Source of the DNA: Luidia sarsii
Lineage: Eukaryota > Echinodermata > Asteroidea > Paxillosida > Luidiidae
Direction of reading: 5' to 3'
Assembly: GCA_949987565.1 (NCBI GenBank)
Contig: OX465103.1
Location: forward strand, 10,491,149-10,555,148
DNA length: 64,000 nt
A model generated the notes under the pieces. That model saw nothing but the letters and a program-made list of their open reading frames with translations, did not search any database and was not told where the DNA came from. Of this stretch, positions 56,599-62,888 are shown piece after piece. Position numbers and translations under genes: made by a program. Each line of letters starts with the position of its first letter. Positions within the stretch are counted from its first letter, which is position 1.

Positions 56599-57155
56599 TC
56601 TTCATATTTGTCATATTTCATTGTTTTTATCACTCAAAGGATGCTTCTGTGATACTTTTATGCTGCATAATTAACCTTATTTAATTCATAATCACCTAGG
56701 AGACGCCATTTTGGCTGTGAAAGGGTCGCAGACCATTACAGTAACCTATAGTAAGTTGATACCTTTGATTGACTTAACAAAGGTGCCGCAATTCATTTAT
56801 TAATATTTCAGCAATCAAAATATGATAGAAAAATTGTATTGAAGGTATTGCGGGACAATAAGAGACGCAATTTTGGCTCTGAAAGGGTCGCAGACCATTA
56901 CAGTAACCTATAGTAAGTTGATACCTTTGATTGACGTAACAAAGGTGCCGCAATTCATTTATTAATATTTCAGCAATCAAAATATGATAGAAAAATTGTA
57001 TTGAAGTTATTGCGGGACAATAAGAGACGCAATTTTGGCTCTGAAAGGCTCGCAGACCATTTATTAATATTTCAGGTTAATTATGCAGCATAAAGGTATT
57101 ACAGAACCATTCTTTAAGTCATTAAAACAAAGAAATATGACAAATATGAAGAAAA
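56596..57155. mobile_element. Terminal array element bounded by 82-bp inverted L segments
   Basis: The last unit begins with a normal L segment (56596-56677). It jumps at about 56720 straight into two 162-bp cores with the 'gaaagggtcg' variant. After 'tttattaatatttcag' it ends with an inverted, diverged copy of L (57074-57155). The two 82-bp ends match at roughly 85-90% as inverted repeats, sharing 'gttaattatgcagcataaa' and 'aaatatgacaaatatgaag'. The whole is 560 bp with no palindrome and no right segment. It may be closest to the original mobile element, with L as its terminal inverted repeat, or a product of inversion at the array edge. No coding capacity is visible. Confidence 0.7.
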
Positions 57156-57489
57156 GAAACAGGACATTAGGAGACGTCATTTTGGCTTTGAAAGGCTACC
57201 TGATCATTTCAGTAACCGATACTAGAATAATATCTTTGATTGACGTAACAAAGCTGCCGCAGTTCATTAATTTACTTACTTCGCTGACCATTTCAGTAAC
57301 TGATAGTAGGTTCATACCTTTGATTGACGTAACAAAGGTGCCGCAAATCATTGATTAATATTTCAGCAATCAAACTCGGGAAGAAAATTGTATTGAAGGT
57401 ATTGCGGGACATTAGGAGACGCCATTTTGGCTGTGAAAGGCTCGCTGATCATTTCAGTAACTGATAATATGTTAATATCTTTGATTGAT
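57156..57489. repeat. Diverged core copies flanking the array
   Basis: This stretch keeps recognisable core words in the array orientation: 'ggagacgtcattttggct', 'tttcagtaac', 'ttgattgacgtaacaaag', 'ctgccgcagttcatt' and 'attgcgggacattaggagacgcc'. It is clearly more diverged than anything inside the array, and one copy is internally shortened ('ttcattaatttacttac'). The words 'ggagacgccattttggctg' show that the L-to-core joint of the array units itself derives from this kind of core. An open frame at 57083-57358 (+, 91 codons) is an accident of this repeat. It looks like an older copy of the family that has not been homogenised. Confidence 0.8.
57477..57489. repeat. Target-site duplication, left copy
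   Basis: 13 bp, atctttgattgat, identical to 57667-57679. It is the normal core sequence at this point, so the duplication arose on insertion. Confidence 0.8.
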
Positions 57490-57501
57490 CTAAAATTTAG
57501 T

Positions 57502-57540
57502 GGGCCTGACGTTTCGATCCTAGCAGGACCTTTCTCAAAG
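57502..57540 (-). ncRNA. Hammerhead-ribozyme-like motif (left arm)
   Basis: This is an exact reverse complement of the right-arm motif, so both carry the same GAAA-CGTC core and the same imperfect CUGANGA box. The two motifs face each other across the 13-bp spacer. A single transcript would contain one sense and one antisense motif and would fold into the long palindrome rather than two ribozymes. Confidence 0.5.
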
Positions 57541-57561
57541 GCAGGACCTTTCTCACTCTGC

Positions 57562-57600
57562 CTTTGAGAAAGGTCCTGCTAGGATCGAAACGTCAGGCCC
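57562..57600 (+). ncRNA. Hammerhead-ribozyme-like motif (right arm)
   Basis: The order is a weak CUGANGA-like box (TTGAGAA), a helix-II hairpin GGTCCT/AGGATC with a short loop, the invariant GAAA (57587-57590), and a cleavage-type GTC (57592-57594) joined through the self-complementary ACGT. Such tiny helix III forms are known in Penelope-like elements, where two copies may act as a dimer. The first box departs from consensus, so activity is doubtful. Confidence 0.55.
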
Positions 57601-57666
57601 ACTAAATTTTAGATTTACTTTTTGGTAATTTTAGTCAGTAAGCAGTTTGCAACATTTTTGTATATC

Positions 57667-57679
57667 ATCTTTGATTGAT
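57667..57679. repeat. Target-site duplication, right copy
   Basis: 13 bp identical to 57477-57489. The interrupted core resumes immediately after it with 'gtaacaaagctgccgc'. Confidence 0.8.
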
Positions 57680-57852
57680 GTAACAAAGCTGCCGCAATTC
57701 ATTAAGGAATAATTCAGCATTCAAAATTGGAAAGAAAAGTTGTATTGAAGGTTTTGCGGGACAATAGGAGCCGCCATTTTGATCATTTTGATCATTTTAA
57801 TAACCGATAGTAGGTTAATAGTAGGTGAATGGTCATCAGCGAAGTAAGTAAA
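57680..57852. repeat. Right half of the diverged core and inverted end
   Basis: The interrupted core resumes with 'gtaacaaagctgccgc', 'gttttgcgggacaatagg' and 'gccgccattttgatc', then short 'gatcatttt' duplications. The stretch ends in tcagcgaagtaagtaaa (57836-57852), a perfect 17-bp inverted match to tttacttacttcgctga at 57271-57287. Core similarity stops there, so this is the right limit of the repeat family in the window. Confidence 0.7.
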
Positions 57853-58380
57853 TATGGATTCACATTTCCCCACATCCGTCCGTCTTGACATACGGAGGAG
57901 TCAGATTAGTGCCGCATAATTATCAGAGAGCAGACAAGCCAATTGGCGGCTGTACAAAAAAATGAAGAAAACTAATCTGAAAACAATCTTACCGGTAATG
58001 ATGGTGTAGTCGAGAGACCAAACCTAGGATCAGGGCAAGAATTGCAGCCAGACAGCAACGGGAGTACAGCAGCAAGAATCCCTCAGTGGACGTGCAGAAA
58101 AGATGGACAAGCGGTGGCATCACCCAGGATCAAGTTCCAGCGATCACCACTCACAAACGCCATCAATTTTGGCAAAGCCATTATAACAATCATACAACTA
58201 CGAGATGTGTCCAGGCGTGCATGGAAGGCACATGATTCTAATTTAAAGGCCCATTATACATTCCTGGCGTAACTGCTCACAACATATGACTCAACAAATA
58301 CCATTTCAATACTAGTTAACACTTACGTAGCATGCCCTTGTTTAATCACCAATTATTGTAATTATAATGCAGCATTTCTC
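57853..58380. other. Unique sequence, no supported gene
   Basis: This is mixed-composition DNA without repeat similarity to the array. An open frame at 58042-58272 (+, 76 codons) has no recognisable domain and a composition like non-coding DNA, so I do not call it. Nothing else is seen. Confidence 0.5.
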
Positions 58381-58404
58381 GTGCAACATCACGCATATTA
58401 TTAC

Positions 58405-58535
58405 GACAGGGCGCCGCCATTTTGGATTGGTTGGTGCGCTGCATTCAGCATGCATGAACCGATGACAAAGATCGTAAAGTGCCGCGTAATGCATGCTGTC
58501 GACCAATGACGGCTGTAAACATCGCGCGCGCACTG
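58405..58535. repeat. CpG-rich segment with imperfect inverted repeat
   Basis: A short GC- and CpG-rich island in AT-rich surroundings, ending in 'atcgcgcgcgcac'. The left part has 'gccgccattttgg' and 'cattcagcatgcat'; the right part has 'atgcatgctg' and 'gaccaatgacggc' in opposite orientation, so the segment can fold back imperfectly. It also contains CCAAT-type words. It could be a MITE remnant or a small promoter-like CpG patch. No gene is visible on either side to support the latter. Confidence 0.35.
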
Positions 58536-59252
58536 TGTAAAACAGTACTAGAAAATAATGAGATCGGGTATAGTTTCATCTTTTCTGTTCATGATATAAT
58601 AATTAAGTTGTTTTATTCATAACTTCAGCGTAAGGTGTATGATACATTCTACATTATAATAATATGTTAAGGCTCCACATTCATCTGAAGAAACAAGGTT
58701 TCTATCTAGCTAAATAAATAAATAAAGATGAACTGAGAATAAGATTTGCTGCCATCTATTCAAGTTATTAGCTGTTTAAGCTGTTCTGTATGACTGATCA
58801 CTTCATCGGAGACATACGACGTCCAGGAAAAAACAGAGATGAATAAAACATCTCTGAAAACCTGTACCCAAAAACAGTCAGCAGCCTCCTCCGTGACGAT
58901 GTTGGGCTTCATCGTAAGAACAGCCAATGAATTAATTCTAACATAAGAAATCAACAGAATACTGTTCTGTTGTGAGGTACACGCTAGAACTGATTCGTGA
59001 ATTGATTCTTGATCCTCGAGCTTCCCAATCATCTGGTTATCAAAATCCCAAGACAATTATAATTTCCCACTATAGTGCAAACGAGGGAAATGCATGGACA
59101 TTTCATGAAACTGCCTTCAAAAATATAATTTAATATACATTATGCAATGGTGTCAATGAAATATAAATTTGCAGTATTTGGTCAATAGAGCCACTCCTTC
59201 CAATGCACATTTCACAAATACATGTACAGTAGATATAGAAACCTCTGTGCAT
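58536..59252. other. AT-rich unique sequence, no supported gene
   Basis: A minus-strand open frame at 58760-59056 (98 codons) has no signal peptide, no clear domain and no family I recognise. Without splice or expression evidence I leave it uncalled. The remainder is AT-rich with no repeats of note. Confidence 0.45.
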
Positions 59253-59793
59253 GTCAGTCCATTCCTCCAAGTCTGTTAGTCCATTCACCAAAACGGTGGG
59301 TGAATCCATTGCTCAAATTGTGTCAGTTTGTTGCTCCAAGTGCATGGGGCCAGTCCACTGCTCCAAGTTTGCCGGTGCAGTGCTCCGAGTGTGGCAGTCC
59401 ATTGCACCAAGTTGGCCAGTCCGTTGCTCCAACTGAAGTATGTCGTGTCAGTCCATTGCTCCAAGTGTGCTGGTCCATTGCTCCAAGTGTAGGGCATCCG
59501 TTCCTCCAAGTGGCTGGTCCATTCCTCCAAGTGTGCTGGTCCATTGCTCCAAGTGTAGGGCATCCATTCCTCCAAGTGGCTGGTCCATTCCTTTAAGTGT
59601 GCTGGTCCATTGCTCCAAGTGTAGGGCATCCGTTCCTCCAAGTGGCTGGTCCATTCCTCCATGTGTGCTGGTCCATTGCTCCAAGTGTAGGGCGTCCGTT
59701 CCTCCAAGTGGCTGGTCCATTCTTCCAAGTAGCTGGTCCATTGCTCCAAGTAGTTGGTACACTCCTTCAAGTGGGTCAGTCCATTCCTCCAAG
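59253..59793. repeat. 22-bp minisatellite with 66-bp higher-order period
   Basis: About two dozen copies of a unit near 22 bp built from 'ggtccatt', 'gctccaagt' and 'cctccaagt'. In the middle, three variants (22, 23 and 21 bp) alternate to give a 66-bp period: 'gtgctggt' recurs at 59467, 59533, 59599 and 59665. Because 66 divides by three and the unit lacks stops in several frames, long open frames appear on both strands, up to 195 codons. These are low-complexity repeats (for example LEEWTSHLEER) with no recognisable domain, so I treat the locus as non-coding. Edge copies are more diverged than central ones. Confidence 0.9.
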
Positions 59794-59913
59794 GGCAACC
59801 ACCCATTGAGCTGCAGTGAGAAAGGGACCAGATTGCGATTTTCATTGTTAGGAAATACATTTTTCAACTTTTCGGCAACCAAGAATAAAATAAGAGCTAA
59901 CAAATAAAAGAGA

Positions 59914-60020
59914 AGGATAATTAGGTTTGCGGAGACACCATGTAAATTCTCTTGTGTGGTTCTAAAAAGAACCGGAGGAACTCGACGTTTCGAACAGTGT
60001 ACTTTGCTCGTCTTCGGGAG
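59914..60020 (-). repeat. Penelope terminal repeat at the element 3' end, with hammerhead-like motif
   Basis: Read on the minus strand (sense to the element), a CUGAAGA-like box is present but altered to CCCGAAGA. A helix CGAGC/GTTCG follows, then GAAA and CGTC at the cleavage position (59981-60020). The altered second base of the first box is expected to weaken or abolish cleavage. The repeat ends at 'ggataattagg' (start 59914). Confidence 0.6.
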
Positions 60021-60275
60021 ACTGCTGGATTCCAACTGGGAGTGGGGCTGATGTAGTGTAGAGAGGGATCCTGGTGAGGTGGATTAGCTCAGTGAAGGGT
60101 GAAGGCGGGAACTGTAAATTGGCAGGAATAAGGGATCGGATGCTGCACAGGATCCTAGTTGTGGGTGTACATGTGTGTGTGCTCAAGTGGTGGACTGCTA
60201 GGGGGGTGAACAACTGTTGCCAAGGGGAGACTATAGTGGAAGGGGGCCTAGTTGTCCTAGGGTATAGGAGACCCA

Positions 60276-60870
60276 TCAGACGGGGGGGGGGGGGGTGAGG
60301 ATAGGGTGCCAGATGTCGCTGATGTTAACAGTGTTGTGTCTGTATATCTCGATGGCTTCCCTGATGCGACGGGGATACCAATGCTCGATGCTGGTGATGA
60401 GCTTGGCTTGGTCCCAGTGGATGGTGTGGTCTTTGGTGTAGGAGTGTTTTGGTTGGTTTGCAGCCATTGCACTGCATCGCTGTGGTGATGTGGTGGAGTT
60501 CTTCGGGGCAGGTGCTCACCGTCACCGTTGTAGGCCCTCCTGACGAGGGTTCGGTTGACTGAGGACTTGATCTTGGGGTGGTGGAAAAAGTGCTTAACAG
60601 GTACCTGTCCGTGTGCGTGGGTTTGCGGTATACACTGCGGGAAAAGGTTCCTTCCTCCTGTCTGAACACCTCAACGTCAAGAAAAGAAATGCTGCCATTA
60701 CTTTCTTGTTCCATTTTGAATTGGATGTTGCTGTGAAGCCCGTTGAGGTGTTCCAGGAAGAGGCGGAGCTTCTCCCACCCGTGTTGAAAAATGACGAAGG
60801 TATCATCCACAAACTGAAGCAGAGTACACTGTTCGAAACGTCGAGTTCCTCGGGTTCTTTTCAGAACCAC
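60276..60870 (-). pseudogene. Penelope-like reverse transcriptase remnant
   Basis: Translated on the minus strand, the first part carries the reverse transcriptase active-site motif FVDD (codons at 60802-60813) followed by FVIF, then SFLDVEV and YRKPTHTDRYL, all typical of the palm region of Penelope-like enzymes. The start runs in from the terminal repeat rather than from real N-terminal sequence. Near 60590 the frame shifts: thumb-like HHPKIKSSVNRTLVRRA continues in another frame, EELHHITTAM returns to the first, and DHTIHWDQAK with RIREAIEIYRH and WHPIL (60276-60467) lies in a third. That last part resembles the region following the GIY-YIG endonuclease in the family, but the catalytic GIY-YIG part is absent, apparently deleted. 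Known function: target-primed copying of the element RNA. This copy cannot be active. Confidence 0.85.
60282..60295 (+). repeat. Run of 14 G
   Basis: A single-base run on the plus strand lies between the Penelope protein remnant and its 3' untranslated region. On the element's sense strand it is 14 C, just after the WHPIL end. Length may vary between individuals or reads. Confidence 0.9.
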
Positions 60871-60921
60871 ACTTACTCACAAAAGAGAATTTACATGGTG
60901 TCTCCACAAACCTAATTATCC
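60820..60921 (+). repeat. Inverted second copy of the Penelope terminal repeat
   Basis: It is in opposite orientation to the copy at 59914. It keeps the helix end GTTCG, GAAA and CGTC (60831-60842), but the CUGA half is replaced by reverse transcriptase sequence at the join, so only half of a hammerhead core is present. It contains 'cttactcac', about 11 bp not found in the other copy. Confidence 0.6.
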
Positions 60922-60984
60922 TGCTATTCTCACCATGCAAACCTTCAAATCTCGAATGAAAGAGACAAATTAAGAATGATATCC

Positions 60985-61864
60985 GAGTTCATTTCAAAAA
61001 TCAAATAAATTGAACAAAATAAATCAACCAAAATTGTATAACCAAGTTTTGTGAATATCAGAGCTGTAATTGATCAGGTTGAGATGCAAAGTTATTCTAA
61101 TCCAATACAAAGTGGGTCATGGTTTGTTACAAGAAAAGCAAACCCACCTATGTGGTTATCTTCTTGTCTGCTTTGAACCTCCGACCTTCCTCACTCCTCC
61201 ATGGACCACCAGAAGCAGAAGATGGCAGGGTGATTTTGATCTCTCATCCAGGCTGTGTCCAAGAACTGGTAGATCTCATCTGTGAGTTCATTTCAAAAAT
61301 CAAATAAATTAAACAAAATAAATAACTAAAATTGTATAAACAAGTTTTGTGAATATCAGAGCTGTAATTGATCAGGTTGAGATGCAATGTTATTCTAATC
61401 CAATACAAAGTGGGTCATGATTTGTTACAAGAAAAGCAAACCCACCTGTGTGGTTATCTTCTTGTCTGCTTTGAACCTCCGACCTTCCTCACTCCTCCAT
61501 GGAACACCAGAAGCAGAAGATGGCAGGGCGATTTTGATCTCTCATCCAGGCTGTGTCCAAGAACTGGTAGATCTCATCTGTGAGTTCATTTCAAAAATCA
61601 AATAAATTAAACAAAATAAATAACTAAAATTGTATAAACAAGTTTTGTGAATAACAGAGCTGTGATTGGTTGAGATGCAATGTTATTCTAATCCAATACA
61701 AATTGGGTCATGATTTGTTACAAGAAAAGCAAACCCACCAGTGTGGTTATCTTCTTGTCTGCTTTGAACCTGTGACCTTCCTCCTCCATGGATCACCAGA
61801 AGCAGAAGATGGCAGGGTGATATTGATCTCTCATCCAGGCTGTGACCAAGAACTGGTAGATCTC
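60985..61864. repeat. 298-bp tandem triplication
   Basis: Three copies, 60985-61283, 61284-61581 and 61582 to about 61864, each beginning 'gagttcatttcaaaaatc' and containing 'gagatgcaa' (61081, 61379, 61672). Copies 1 and 2 are very similar. Copy 3 lacks about five bases near 61671 and diverges at its right end. A minus-strand stretch in copies 1 and 2 (61191-61279 and 61489-61577) reads EIYQFLDTAWMRDQ and PAIFCFW before a stop, preceded by an acceptor-like 'ctcacag'. I do not recognise a family. It is either a duplicated exon-like block of an unseen gene or chance. Confidence 0.88.
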
Positions 61865-62339
61865 GATCATCTCTCCATTGTGGTACCATGGTTGCTGGCA
61901 CCCATACACAACTACTAATGCAAGAGAGAAGACTAAAAACACGCAACAAAACATGCAAGAAATAGACCAATAGACCCATTTATTTTTTATGCACCCCCAT
62001 TGGGCACAGACCATTCACTCCCACAGGTATCACTCGGACTATCGCGACTGCTGATGCGAATTGAAGGACAGAGTCAGGAGATCTAGGACAGACCATGACA
62101 GACAAACGAAAATGGACCAAACAAGGACAAAGAGACAATAAAAGACTAGGACAACATTCAACATCTGGAAAAAAAAAAACAAGAATGAATTAGAAATGTA
62201 ATAAACACAACTTATACGCACATAATTAATATTAATCTAAATAATCATTATTGTCATATTGTTGGCGTTCTGATGGGGGAATATATTGTGTCTGGATGGG
62301 GGTATGAATGTGTGTCAGGGTTAATTACTGGTCAGTTAT
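61865..62339. other. Unique sequence, no supported gene
   Basis: Sequence continuing from the triplication, with a short poly-A tract near 62168-62178 and AT-rich DNA beyond. Minus-strand open frames across 61683-62014 and 62039-62221 are short, hydrophobic or low-complexity and match nothing I know. One of them carries the third copy of the exon-like FLVTAWMRDQ stretch. Confidence 0.45.
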
Positions 62340-62381
62340 AGAGTGACCGCTCTTACAGGTCTTTTTAAGAGTGACCGCTCT
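62340..62381. repeat. Paired 14-bp direct repeat
   Basis: agagtgaccgctct occurs at 62340-62353 and again at 62368-62381, with a 28-bp period. Its ends (agag...ctct) are self-complementary. Function unknown. Confidence 0.8.
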
Positions 62382-62436
62382 AGGGAGGGGAGACAAATTA
62401 CGAGTGAGTTATTTTAATGTTATGTTAGCCAAGATA

Positions 62437-62613
62437 GGGACGCACCGATATATAGGATAGCGCGCACTTTGAATTTGAAGAGCGCCACCACACGGCGACA
62501 GTAGATTCAGGATCAACCTTCGTCGCGCGGTGGCGCCCTACTCATCCACCAACCAAAGGCTCACGAACACCGTGAAAGCAAAGTTTACCCCGTCCTATAT
62601 ATCGTATACGCCC
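62437..62613. mobile_element. MITE-like element with nested inverted repeats
   Basis: The outer arms share 'cgatatatagga' and 'actttg' in inverted orientation, near 62444-62471 and 62579-62606. Inside, 'gcgccaccac' with 'cggcgac' (62482-62499) faces 'gtcgcgcggtggcgc' (62522-62536), giving a strong GC-rich hairpin in AT-rich DNA. There is no coding capacity, and the size is about 180 bp. No target-site duplication could be fixed by eye. It fits a small non-autonomous DNA transposon, but a conserved stem-loop RNA is not excluded. Confidence 0.5.
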
Positions 62614-62693
62614 CCCACCACCATATAGACCTAACCCTTGGAAGTTTTAGTTAAGTGCAGTGCCTATTGTTAGGTTCTAGTGTTACTGTTTGC

Positions 62694-62736
62694 AGAAAAA
62701 AAAAGAGAAGAGAAGAGAGAAGTGAAGAGAGAAGAG
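62694..62736 (+). repeat. Purine (GA) simple repeat
   Basis: About 43 bases of almost pure A and G, made of 'gagaa' units with one T. Confidence 0.9.
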
Positions 62737-62854
62737 TTTGTTAAATTTAGTGCCAAAGAGGCAAGTGAGACCCAGCACCTTGAAAGTTCAATGGTGTAGT
62801 ATCTGTAGGTGTGTTATATGAACGTGAGTGCATGGGGGTATGGGATGTTCCTAA

Positions 62855-62888
62855 TAATCATATAATCATATAATCATATAATCACATA
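62855..62888 (+). repeat. 8-bp tandem repeat
   Basis: aatcatat repeated about three and a half times, ending in 'aatcacat'. Confidence 0.9.

Larger units (their letters stand above)
1..57073. repeat. 57-kb tandem satellite array of about 1-kb composite units
   Basis: The same roughly 1-kb sequence recurs head to tail from the left edge to about 57,070, with 52 complete units and one truncated unit. Taking the conserved 'acttcat' (or 'tcttcat') as phase, units start at 2, 1154, 2144, 3132 and so on to 56599; the blocks below list them all. Sizes cluster at 826, 988-990 (979-980 in one variant), 1150-1152 and 1314 bp, so they differ by multiples of 162 bp. Units are nearly identical apart from scattered single-base and A/T-run differences. 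No frame stays open for long until the last partial unit, so the array is non-coding. It continues beyond the left edge. The nested plan (L, variable cores, right segment, palindrome) suggests a satellite grown from a non-autonomous transposon. Pearl-like or Helentron-associated elements are the nearest architecture I know, but I could not test homology. Confidence 0.97.
57490..57666. mobile_element. 177-bp palindromic Penelope-like insertion
   Basis: The insertion splits a diverged core and is flanked by a 13-bp direct repeat, atctttgattgat, at 57477-57489 and 57667-57679. Removing the insertion and one repeat restores a continuous core sequence. It contains a perfect inverted repeat with 57-bp arms (57488-57544 and 57558-57614, overlapping the repeat by two bases) around a 13-bp spacer. 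The rest is AT-rich tail to 57666. Each arm carries the hammerhead-like motif 'cgaaacgtc' next to a helix-II-like hairpin, as in the terminal repeats of Penelope-like elements. There is no open reading frame. The head-to-head arrangement looks like the tail of a highly truncated copy. Confidence 0.8.
59910..60925 (-). mobile_element. Truncated Penelope-like retroelement with inverted terminal repeats
   Basis: A region of about 1 kb bounded by inverted copies of a sequence of about 100 bp (59914-60012 and 60820-60921). The arms share 'ggataattagg', 'gagacaccatgtaaattctc', 'ggaactcgacgtttcgaac' and 'agtgtac'. Between them, on the minus strand, lie a reverse transcriptase fragment and the C-terminal end of a Penelope-type protein, then about 260 bp of 3' untranslated sequence. 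Terminal repeats with hammerhead-like motifs and this protein family together identify a Penelope-like element. The 5' two thirds of the element, the GIY-YIG endonuclease core and a good reading frame are missing, so it is dead. No target-site duplication is obvious. Confidence 0.85.

Noticed and set aside
56774..56980. Minus-strand open frame of 68 codons through the cores
   Set aside because: The core is 54 codons long, so a frame can stay open by chance. The common 'cttaac' variant puts a stop in it elsewhere in the array.
1..57073. CRISPR array or bacterial repeat region
   Set aside because: Units are about 1 kb with no short repeat-spacer alternation and no cas-like genes; the flanks carry animal-type retroelements.
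1..57073. Ribosomal RNA, histone or snRNA gene cluster
   Set aside because: No rRNA, histone or snRNA sequence is recognisable in the unit.
58760..59056. 98-codon minus-strand open frame
   Set aside because: No recognisable domain, no conserved motif and no splice or promoter context.
59285..60035. Long open frames on both strands of the minisatellite
   Set aside because: They are pure repeat translations in several overlapping frames with no domain, so they are not supported as genes.
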